Origin: Macrocystis pyrifera
Lineage: Eukaryota; Sar; Phaeophyceae; Laminariales; Laminariaceae
NCBI GenBank assembly: GCA_031763025.1
Contig: JASSKH010000021.1
Span: 9,357,358-9,421,357 of the forward strand
DNA: 64,000 nt
Reading direction: 5' to 3'
In this document: positions 54,764 through 64,000 of the stretch, in pieces
How the letters are laid out: each line of letters starts with the position of its first letter
Position numbering within the stretch: the first letter of the stretch is position 1
Made by a program: the position numbers and the translations under genes
Notes under the pieces: generated by a model
The model's input: only the letters and a program-made list of their open reading frames with translations
What the model was told of the DNA's origin: nothing
Databases searched by the model: none

Positions 54764-56531
54764 TAGAACGCACGTAGAACCCACCTCGTTTGGACTGCCG
54801 GTTCTGGAAGTGCAAAGTTGGTATAAAAGCGTGAACGAACAGATCACCTGACGCGCCGAGTCCATGATGTGTTTGGACCAAGCCCTGGTGTGGGGGGTGT
54901 ACTCGATAAGAGAGATGTACTCGATCTCGTGCGTGGCCGTAGTCGTATGACCGTGTGTGTGGCGGGGAATTCTAGGTCCTGCGTTTTCGTAAGCTCAGAG
55001 CCACTCGGACCAGATAATGCCCTGTTTCGTTGCAGCCTCGATACGTTTGGTTTTCTGTTCGCTCGGTGATTGCAACTGTCACTACATTGCTCGTGCTGCT
55101 GCGGCAATGTTCATCAAGCCAAATCAATGTTGACTGTCGCACCAAGCAACTCGCTCGGGTGTCCCATACGCGGTAATAAAAGTGGGTGTAGCTGCCTACT
55201 GAAAGAAGGCTTGGCAAAATGCTTGGTGCCACGATCAGTGAACAAGCTGTGCTGCATCGTGGCGTTGATTATTGTGTAACACATTGGTGCCGGGCTTCAT
55301 TAGATTGGGTAGTGCCGTATCGGCCAGGCGCACTATACAACATTTATTTACTATATTTAAGCACAGGAGATCGGTTATATTTGCATGAGTCATAGGAGTA
55401 TCCTGTTCAAGCGTATGTGGGCTTGGCGAGAGGCGGAGAGGCATGGCATACCTTCGAGGGCACTACACGCGCAAAGGCGACCCGATGACGTCATGATATT
55501 GAGTGATAGTGCCTCGTTATAAACTCGTCCTGTAGATGGAGCTCAGCCAAGCGTCTCAGTGGAGTAGCATCCACGTGCTCATTGTATGGGCGCGGAACCA
55601 ATACGACGTATCTAGTTTGAGTACGAATCCAGTTCTACGTTGTATGTTTTGATTAAAAAACAAAAAGGCCATGGTACATTGTACGAGGCGGTCGGGCTTG
55701 TCATTCATAAAGCTCTAGTCATCCTGCATCCTGTGAAGGAGACCGCTGGTAGAACCCTCTTCACTACCTTGATTTGTGGCAAGGTTACGTCTCGTGGTGA
55801 GCTGCGGCGGCCATAATTATATTTGTGTGTTGGCGTCCTCGCTTTCGCATGGCTTTTTCGCATTGCGCGCCGCCTGGAATATATGCTGTTGTTTTCCCTA
55901 CTGTTACATTAACCTACCCCGAACACCCAATAAGGAAGTGGTGAATGCGAACGCCAGATGACGTAGCGAACGCGAACGCCAGTTGATATTAACATACGGT
56001 GGCGACAAAAGCGTGTCGATAAACGTCTCTATTAGTATCACGCGACGCGATAGGACTATCACCCATGACGTTCGCTCGGTACGTACTAGCGTGAATAAAA
56101 TCAGCGATTTATCCACGATGGTCTCGTACGCACTGAAAACATAGGCTCCTCTTGTTTTTTCGCGTTCGAGTACATCGACCAATGTTTCACCAGATAATAG
56201 AAAAATGAACCTCCTGGAAAAATGCCGTGTTCAACGGACACGAAATATGTTCGTTCCCGGCGATCATCAGGGCACATTGCCCAGTCTCGATATCCTGCGA
56301 TACAGACGTTCGTGAGTAGGCCATAGTACTCTTCACCCAACCGAACGCGCCATACAGAAATAGCCAGCTATATTCCGCTTTGTTTTGACAGCTTAGGGGT
56401 CTGCACCCACCTATTAGTGCCAACTACGGTTGAGATACATGTGGGATTATCTTGAGGCTGCTATTTTGAGGTTTTCTATATTATAAAAAATGGATGCCTC
56501 TCCATTGTTCATCGTTCGCTCATCCCGAGTA
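54764..56531. other. Intergenic stretch downstream of gene C
   Basis: No gene is recognised. An inverted partial copy of the 57-58 kb tandem unit lies at 54892-54954. A short direct repeat (GCGAACGCCAG) occurs twice near 55945-55985. Confidence 0.4.
54892..54954 (-). repeat. Inverted partial copy of the 57-58 kb tandem unit
   Basis: The reverse complement closely matches the end of the unit near 57447-57513, including GGTCATACGACTACGGCC and ATCGAGTACATCTCTC. It lies 129 bases after the stop codon of gene C and may be within its 3'-UTR. Confidence 0.7.
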
Positions 56532-58046
56532 GCCATGTCATGACCTCCAGTAGAATTGCAGCGAACGCACTTGTGGAAACACACGCTATCTGGCAGCGAC
56601 TAGGTTGAGCAGTTCCGCCTGAGCCACGCAAAGTCTGTACAGTGTAGGCTTCCCCTCTCATAGCCCCCCCCCCCCCCCCCCCCCGTTATATCTTATATGA
56701 GGGTTGGGTTAGCGTCGGTTGGCAACGTCACTGTAAAACATGCCGCTCACTACGTGAGCTAGGCGTCCAGGGTACCGTTTGTTTTGTTGGCGGTCGCTCA
56801 CAGCTGGTCGTCGAGTTAGATCAGGTTCGGAAGTTGCCATGTCATGGCCACCAGTATCATTGCAGCGAACGCAGTTGTGAAAACACACCCTATCTGGCAG
56901 CGACTAGGTTAAGCAGCTCCGCCTGAGCCACGCAAAGTCTGGACAGTGTGGGTTCCCCCTCAAATCCCCCCCCCCATTATATATGTTGTATATATGGGTT
57001 GGATTGACGTCGGTTGGCAACGACACTGTAAAACATGCCGCTCACTACGTGAGCTAGAGCTAGACATCCAGGTTACCGTTTTATTTTTTATTTTTTGGCT
57101 GTCGCCCACAGCTAGTTGTCGAGTTAGATCATTTGTGCAAAATAAAGAACCTTTACTCTGTACAAGGGAATTGACCGTATCAAGTGTTCAAGGCAAGGCA
57201 CCCAAGAGGCAGTTACATAGTACTCCCATTGCTGTCTCTGGAAGTGGCTACACCTGAAATAAAAATTACTCATTGAGGCTGTCATCCATATGCACGTCCG
57301 CCTCACAAGCGTTTCTTAGTAGGATGCAGCTCACCCTTCATGCGACTCGCCGGACACCTCACGGCGCTTCGCGCTTGGTGCAAGCAATGTGTGCCTGGTC
57401 AGTGAAAACTCGACATGCTCCGTCCCGGCATTGTAGGGATGCGAGGGTCTATGGTCATACGACTACGGCCATGCATGATATCGAGTACATCTCTCCTATC
57501 GAGTACACCTCCCCCCCCTCCGTTACACATTATATAAGGGTAAGGTTGGCGTCCGTTGGCAACGACACTGTAAAATATGCCCTCACTACGTGAGCTAGAC
57601 ATCCAGGGTACCGTTTGTTTTGTTGGCGGTTGCCCACAGCTGGTCGTCGAGTAATATCATTTGTGCGAGGTAAAGAACCTTTTCTCTGCACAAAGGAATT
57701 GATCGTATTACGTAGTGTTCAAGGTAAGGCATCCAAGAGTCAGTTACATAGTACTCCTATTGCTGTCTCTAGAAGTGGCTACGCCGGAAATTAAACTAAC
57801 TCATTGAAACTGTCATCCATATGCAAGTCCGCCTCGCAAGCGGTTCTTAGTAGGATGCAGCACACCCTTCATGCGACTCGCCGGACACCTCACGGCGCTT
57901 CGCGCTTGGTGCAAGCAATAATTACCGGGTCGGTGAGAACCCGTCATGCGCCGTCCCGGCATTGTAGAGATGCGGGGGTCTATGGTCATACGACTACGGT
58001 CATGCATGAGATTGAGTACATCTCTCATAGCACGCCTCTAAACTAA
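56532..58046 (+). repeat. Composite tandem repeat block
   Basis: Two staggered duplications overlap. A 304-base unit beginning GCCATGTCATG occurs at 56532-56835 and again from 56836. A longer unit of about 0.53 kb occurs at about 56971-57513 and again at 57523-58046. Shared landmarks include GGTTGGCAACGACACTGTAA, CTCACTACGTGAGCTAG and ATGCGACTCGCCGGACACCT. Poly-C runs lie between subunits. Open frames inside the block owe their similarity to the duplication and look non-coding. Confidence 0.8.
56664..56684 (+). repeat. Homopolymer of 21 C
   Basis: An uninterrupted C run at the join between subunits of the tandem block. Shorter C runs sit at the equivalent points of the next units, near 56969 and 57509. 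Confidence 0.9.
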
Positions 58047-59471
58047 TAGGTGAGTGGGACCCGCCCCGTGCACAATATGGGTGAGAAAAATCTTTGTGGA
58101 AACCTTGGACAGTGTAACACGCCATTATTGGGTGTGTACCGGATTGAGCGATTGTGGACACCTTAGGTGAATTGCTGCCTTTGTTCTATGTCTCCACAAG
58201 GGGCAGATCCTGGCCACACTGTGTTACTGGTTCGCCCCCAGGCACTGGTTTTCTTAGGCACAAAAAACTCAGGCAAAATAGTGTGGATCGTGTTGTGTCG
58301 TGTTGGCCAAATATTGCGCGTTTTTCATTGAATAATCCATTGCAACGCATGAAATGTTGAGGTGTTTTTTCTTTTCGGAGTTACTCTTCGTCGAGCAGAC
58401 TCCCTGTGTGCACGTAGGCACGAGTGACCTCAGCTCCGTGGGCTGGTTTACCTCCTTTGAGCTTGCTGGAAGGCAGCCACAGCATATCTCTTCACCCGCG
58501 GCGTTACTCAATTAGCGATAATGTTGTAAAGTAGACATATACCAGAATATGGATACTGCAGTTGCGCAGGAAAAATTACGTGTGAAACACATCAGGAGTT
58601 TTTGCACGTGTTTCTACTACCGAGGTGTATGAACAACGATCTTGTGCTAACTAGCATATCGAGTGGGTTATCAACGCTGAATTGGTACAGTAAGATCTAG
58701 TGATATAGACCCGGCACGAAACTACACACTCATACTCCTGCTGTATTGCCGTCGGGTTGAGGGCTGTGGTATACAATACAAAATTGGGTATGGGTTGGGA
58801 ATATAAATACATGGTATATACTTACTTGAGTTAGAGTGAGCCTAGTGGATTCACACCAGGTACAATTTTCAAGACGTCAAGTACCCTTCGAACTCCGAGG
58901 TGCATGATATGAAACGCAGTGAGGCCCAAAATGTATCAAAACACTGAAAATGCCGTGAGTCCCACGCCCAGGGGAAACAACCTGGAAGCCATCACGGCGT
59001 TTTATAGGCCGTCCGTATATTCACGTGTTCTTCTGCATGTTCTTATATGTTAGGACACACTGATTTACACCAAAGCACGGGAAAAACCGATCGAACGATA
59101 TATGATAACAGCTGTTCTTGTGCACCGTCAACCAATCGGACATTCGGAAATAGCCCGCCCCTGCAGACGCGAACATCACCGCCTGTGCTGTTGGATCACT
59201 TCGTGTGCAATTTTACAGGTGTATGCAAGTTGTGTGCTTCATATATCAAGACCAACCAAGAGAACATGTACGACATTAATATTCACCAAACGCGTACGAT
59301 ACAGGTAATTGTACGTCAAGACCCACTGCAACACTCACCACACAGCACCTGCGAATAAGATGACGTGTAGAACATAAATTTGCCAGACTCTTGTGTGTTT
59401 GGGCCCTCACGTGTGAACTGCTATAGAAAAATCCTTGGACTGTCTTCTGTACCTGCGAACTGTTGTTTCAG

Positions 59472-59514
59472 TGCACGAGATGGTACTGACTCGAATCAAT
59501 TTAAAAGCGAGCCT
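59472..59514 (+). other. Candidate 43-base exon
   Basis: It is bounded by a strong acceptor (TGTTGTTTCAG) and a strong donor (GTGAGT), and reads HEMVLTRINLKAS in one frame. It is too short to assign a family, and no connected exon is certain. Confidence 0.22.
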
Positions 59515-59801
59515 GTGAGTAATATCGGCCTGTCGACCTGGTAGCATCCAGGGGATTCACCCGCCAGTGGTCAATCGCGGCGGGGATATTAGAACACGGG
59601 TGAACGGGTAACACGCAACTTGCAAAGTTTAGTATCGCCCGATCGGTCGAGCTCACATCTGACGTGCATTATTCGGTATAATATAAAGAAAAGAGAGCCC
59701 CTGTCGCGCGTCACCAGCTGGTTACGTTTTTCACTGGGGCTTGTTGTACCAAGTGCAATCTGCTGCGATCTGCTTGTCGTAAGCACGACGGAAACTGAGG
59801 G

Positions 59802-59927
59802 GACAATGATTTCGTGTTCGATTTGCTGGGCGTATTTCCCTATCTACATTTGGATAATACACATGAACGATCAATGCTCGACTATGCTGGGACCCTCGCG
59901 ACCCTGCTGGTTGTGGTGTTTCGAATA
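59802..59927 (+). other. Candidate exon, possible transmembrane segments
   Basis: A 42-codon open frame reads DNDFVFDLLGVFPYLHLD, then HERSMLDYAGTLATLLVVVF, and ends at a GTACGT donor. The 'FVFDLLGVFPY' and 'LATLLVVVFRI' stretches are hydrophobic and loosely like adjacent helices of an ion channel. A stop lies just upstream, so it would need an acceptor near 59800. Function is not assigned. Confidence 0.25.
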
Positions 59928-61021
59928 GTACGTACCTACGTGGTTGTCAGGGATGCTCGTGTGCCGCTTTTTGGAGCGCTAGTCGTCATGTGCTGTACTT
60001 TCTGCAATTTCTGCAGATTTTCGTCGGAGTGGTGGCTTTTGGAGCCCGCCGGTGATCTATGGTGCAAGTAGAACGGTTGATGCCATCGCTCGAATTCCCA
60101 AGGGATAGTGTTCCTTCGCATCTCGACCTCGAGCGGACGAAACAATAATATGCTGCTCGCACTGGAGGTTTGATCTTCCCCGTCAAGTGAGACACGTACC
60201 GGGGTGCTTCGCTTGCGGCTGCACGCGCAGGCTAGCTCAGAAAAGCCCCTTCTTTTGTCCGAAGTTGATACACGCGGGGGGGCGCAGGTAGAACTTCGGA
60301 TCCCTTTGATGGCAGACTGCCAGTACAAATGGACACCATGCTTACAAATACCGAGGAGTCCACTCCGGGGGGTCGTGATGGCAGATGAAGGCATCGTAAC
60401 CTGCGAGGGTGATCTCTGACTGTGAATGGCATACTACGGATACTGCGGTTATTTGTCGTTTGCATGCGCACTACCGTAGGTTTTTCTCTATGGGATACTA
60501 CAGACCAGACAGCCCATCTACGTTGTGATTCGAAAGCTCCCCATTCATCTTGGCGGACGGGGGACTGCTATACAAATTTCAAGGCTAGCGAGGATACCGG
60601 GCGAAACGCATAGCGGTAGAACCGATACCTTCTCGTTTGAGGTCTTCACACGAGGACTTCAATGCATCACCGAAACCATGCTATCGAAGAACTTTGTCCG
60701 CGCAACCAACCAAACAACTCCATACGCTTGTCCTAGCGCAAATAAATGTAACAGTGGAATTACACCAACAAGTAGTTGCCCCCTCGTCGAACCCTGCCGG
60801 TCATACACCGACGGGCCAAATACATCAACCCTTTCCGTAAGATATGTCTGGAGGGGCATAGGGTATGCAGGGACACCACCGAGACGTTCTTACCGCCCGG
60901 AAATAGTGAGCACACGCAGACACGGTCCTACCCTACCCCGCCAGCAGCCAAACCCAAAAGGCAGGCATCCCTGCGGTGGAATCCGCCGCGACATGTTTCT
61001 ACACGTCGTTTCCGAGCGTAA

Positions 61022-61228
61022 GTCACTTTACCTGGGACGTCCTTCAACTATTCTGGAGTTTGGGTACTCGTAGACAGTCTAGGTAGCCTGCTGGAGTTCG
61101 TTCGTGTGAGACTGACCGATGTGAGTTCTGCAGAGCAAACCATTGTTCGAGCATACAGCCTGATAATGCCGGGTGGTGGATCCGAAGCGGACGAGGCCTA
61201 CACAACAAATTTGCTGTACGTAGAATAA
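61022..61228 (+). other. Coding-like open frame without a start codon (68 residues)
   Basis: Between TAA at 61019-61021 and TAA at 61226-61228 the frame contains GVWVLVDSLGSLLEFVRVRL, then TDVSSAEQTIVRAYSLIMPG and GGSEADEAYTTNLLYVE. Its residue composition is typical of a folded protein. It lacks a Met at its start and is probably an exon or exon remnant of an unknown gene. A strong donor (GTAAGT) lies on the same strand just upstream at about 61018. Confidence 0.28.
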
Positions 61229-63131
61229 TCCAATCCCAGGTATCCACAAGGTACATACGGGCTACCTGTACTACAAAAACATGTTATCCGACATAGCCCA
61301 GCCTCTCTGCGCAACGAATAACGCAACAGCAGTAGCAATGGTAGTAGAAGAAACACGGTCGGGTAAAAGCAAGAAAAGGTCGTGGTGCCATAGCTCTGTG
61401 TTTCGGGTTTTTTTCACCTGCAGTGCAATACCTCACCCTCCCCGCATAGTTCTACACCAACTCACTTGAACCAACAAGTCCTGCCTTTTCCCTGTTTCCC
61501 ATGCCACCTCCGCCAACGGCCCGTCTCCGCTGCTGCTCCCTACGAGGTTTCTCTGCATTGTGATGGGCGCGATAACCTGCTTTCCCTCCCCCTTTCATTG
61601 CCTTGGATCCCTCCGAAATCACGATCTGGTGCAGTATATCACGATCGGGAGCTCTCGTTAGGTGCTCGATCTGTTGACCAATTGGCTTCGCTCCGCGACA
61701 CGTGAAGTCACCAATATCGAATCAATCATGGCGATATGCATGTACGTGTCAACAACCCGATTTATCCCTTCTTTGTTGCATCTTCATTTTCATAGGCCAT
61801 CTTCGCCTGAACTCTCGACAGGGACACACGCCTACACAACACGCATCGCCGCCACACATATGGTAATGTGGTTGCCCCAACAGCATCTCCCAGATAAAGG
61901 TGACACCCGTCCACCCACAAGTTGTTTTAAACGAAGAGAGGCTCCTTTACGCTCGCAAAACGACTCGATGTGGCATAGTTTGCGTGTGTACGAACCAAAC
62001 GACAATGGGTGTGCCTGCTGGCCGAGTAGAATGCACATCGCACAATTAGCCGGTACTAGGTAGGTGTCGGTTTCCTTGATGAACACACTATTTCACCTGG
62101 CAGTGTGCCACATTCGTTCTGCTATCAGAGACCTGTACGAGAGCAGCTGTAGCTTATTTTTTTTTGTTCCTCTCTGTCGCAATTGAACACCAGAACAAAG
62201 CATTTGGGGATCGCCAGTGGGCAACCATGACTTGGCGACTCACGCCAACTGTGCATCCCGAAGCGTGACGAGTCCTTATGATCCCGTATACGAACATGTA
62301 TGCCACGAAGATCCGTCTTAGTGGTGTTTTACGTTTTATCTGCCTCCTACAAGGAAGTGACCCTACCGCGAGGGAGAAGCCTTTCCGGCAACACCGAGGG
62401 ACATGGCAAAGTTGCAAAAGTCATGCCACAACAATTTATCCTCTCCTGCGGCAATTTACACCTGGTGCATATATCGTCAAAGCCGTTGCTCGGTGGCTGA
62501 GCCCCTTCACCTTCTTGGCAGTACGTACATAGAGTATCTGCTGCCTGAAAAATAAGGCAGGTCGTGTAATTTTACAGGACGTTGGTGTCCGACGCATGGT
62601 CTATACGAACAAACCTGAACCGAACGAGACCCCCCTTGGTCCCTTGGTGCAAAGGCAATAGGTATAACACACCGATATTCGATTCAGCTAAGATCGTCTC
62701 TCCTGCGAAATCTTGAGCGCAAAGTGTTCTCAATCCAGACAATACTCGCGAACCACTCACCAGCAAACCCCGATGATGTCGACCCTAACGAGGGATATCA
62801 GGTTACCTTATTTTCTTGCATGATGGAATCACTTTGTTATCTTGGTTTGTCTTGTGCATTGCCTAACCTGCCAAACGTTGTCCTAGGTATGCTCTATTAT
62901 GCTACCGACGGGTCTACGTCTCTGTAGCACAAGAGTATTTCGCGTTAAAGGGCAACATAGCAGCAAGGGAACACGAGACATGTTCAACAGCAGAAACATT
63001 GCTGCACAGTCGAAGCCACACGCCCTATGTAGCCGTCAACCTTAAACAAGTGTCTCGTGGACAGTGCAGCCGAGACCGATTGCTCGAGACTGCCCGGCAT
63101 TTGACAGACGTGCCATGTGTCTGTTAATCGA

Positions 63132-63879
63132 CTAGTCTACAGCTCGGTGAGGAGCGAGAGCATGTGCGCGTTCTTCGGCTAGACCATCGAAGGGGTCGAA
63201 GGTGCCCTTCACGACCGGCTGAACCGTCCATGAACGGAACGAGGGAAGAAAAAGGACCCAAATCAACAAACACGGGAATGGGGGTATGGATGTTAGGCAC
63301 ATGCAAATATGGTTAAAACGATACGGTACACATGCATGTGCTCGTCATGCCAGCAAGGCTGTGACCCAAGGATGTTATTCGTCTTCATCGAATGAGGAGA
63401 CTCTCGTGACAAAGCAATAAAACTCATTAATATGTCGTGCTTCACAGAGAACAACATTGCAGAGGCACTACAACACAACTGGCAAGGGCGAACAAAGCGT
63501 AACCGCCAATTAACCTCCAGCTTGATGGAGTGCGACCGTTCTAGGCGGCCACGCAGCTACAAAATCTACGTATGTCGTGAGCGGGGACAAGGTGGTGTCC
63601 ACTACAGTAGCAGGTACCGTATCAAGGAGAACCAACAAATATCGAAGACGTCGTGGCCACACATCCGCGCACCCCCCCCAGCTATTCTTCCGCCTGTACT
63701 CACGTCACAATAATCGTCCCCGGTGTATGGCCCTTTGCGGAGCGGCTTGCCGAGCCCGTACAGGTTCGCACCGTGGAGGTGGATCTGCGTGCCGTTGAGA
63801 AGGCGGAACGAGTACGTTGCCGCGGGAATGTCGTTGTTGTTTCGTTTCCCAGGCAAGCCTCTGGGAGCCTCGGTAGTTC
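63132..63879 (-). CDS. Vanadium-dependent haloperoxidase D, 3' end only (exons 13-14), frameshifted
   Basis: Exon 13 at 63704-63879 encodes the C-terminal strand region (ATYSFRLLNGTQIHLHGANL, then GPYTGDDYCD) with a GTGAGT donor. Exon 14 at 63132-63218 encodes GTFDPFDGLAEERAHAL and ends in TAG. Both match exons 13-14 of genes A-C. Exon 13 is 176 bases, against 180 in the others. It starts in phase (ELPRLPEA) but changes frame before NDIPAATYSF, so one deletion breaks it. The catalytic exons would lie beyond 64000 on the minus strand. It converges on gene C. Confidence 0.75.
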
Positions 63880-64000
63880 CTGAAATGACTTGCCACACGG
63901 GAAACAATTGGCATCTTCACATTCGTTGTACGGGTTTGCAATGCTTCTATGCTTCGTAGTAGGGCGGTATGCATTACCGCGCTGATGGCCATGAGTATAT

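Larger units (their letters stand above)
58047..63131. other. Intergenic stretch between genes C and D with scattered coding-like islands
   Basis: No complete gene can be supported. Islands that look like exons on the plus strand are listed separately. Opposite-strand frames at 59936-60420 also look partly sensible (YDAFICHHDPPEWTPRY followed by a GTAAGC donor), so strand assignment of any gene here is unresolved. Confidence 0.3.

Noticed and set aside
59936-60394. 152-residue open frame on the minus strand
   Set aside because: It is low in hydrophobic core residues and unrecognised; a different minus-strand frame (YDAFICHHDPPEWTPRY) looks more protein-like over the same DNA.
60525-61073. 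182-residue open frame on the plus strand
   Set aside because: Its composition is not protein-like, it has no recognisable motif, and other frames and the opposite strand look at least as plausible in parts.
63880-64000. Possible exon 12 of gene D (reading MAISAVMHTALLRSIEALQ)
   Set aside because: The resemblance to the GAVMGETGAIRRLQQ end is weak and no proper donor follows the matching position.

Overview
This is a eukaryotic nuclear window. Its genes are cut into 14 short exons (43-276 bases) by GT-AG introns with pyrimidine-rich 3' ends. It carries a LINE reverse-transcriptase relic, terminal-inverted-repeat elements and microsatellites, and shows no operons or prokaryotic signals. The recognisable genes encode secreted vanadium-dependent haloperoxidases (bromoperoxidases) that resemble the brown-algal (Ascophyllum/Laminaria) type in their C-terminal half. 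I infer a stramenopile alga, most likely of the brown-algal lineage. Another halogenating alga cannot be excluded from sequence alone.

Layout. 1-3.5 kb: degraded LINE fragment and one copy of a TIR element. 3567-14753 (-): haloperoxidase A, 14 exons, with a one-base frameshift in exon 4. 14754-16301: head-to-head intergenic region sharing a conserved upstream motif. 16302-26598 (+): haloperoxidase B, 14 exons, fully open, 647 residues. 26.6-37.3 kb: mostly non-coding, with minus-strand coding-like islands (possibly a decayed Cache-domain gene) at 30.2-33.2 kb and two short MITEs. 37294-54763 (+): haloperoxidase C, 14 exons, 642 residues; its second intron is 9.7 kb and holds nested transposons, including a 1.93-kb palindrome-packed element with perfect 23-bp inverted ends and an 8-bp target duplication. 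54.8-63.1 kb: tandemly duplicated 0.3-0.5-kb units with a 21-base C run, and a few unassigned coding-like islands. 63132 to beyond 63879 (-): the last two exons of a fourth haloperoxidase, D, also frameshifted.

A, B and C have the same 14-exon structure, the same intron phases and the same catalytic residues, so they arose by local duplication, A and B in inverted orientation. Each starts with a coding exon of only six bases (Met-Lys), spliced to the exon carrying the signal-peptide core. The products would be exported and would use hydrogen peroxide to oxidise halide. No other halogen-metabolism gene is visible. Exon coordinates were derived by hand from splice consensus and three-way comparison, without transcript data.
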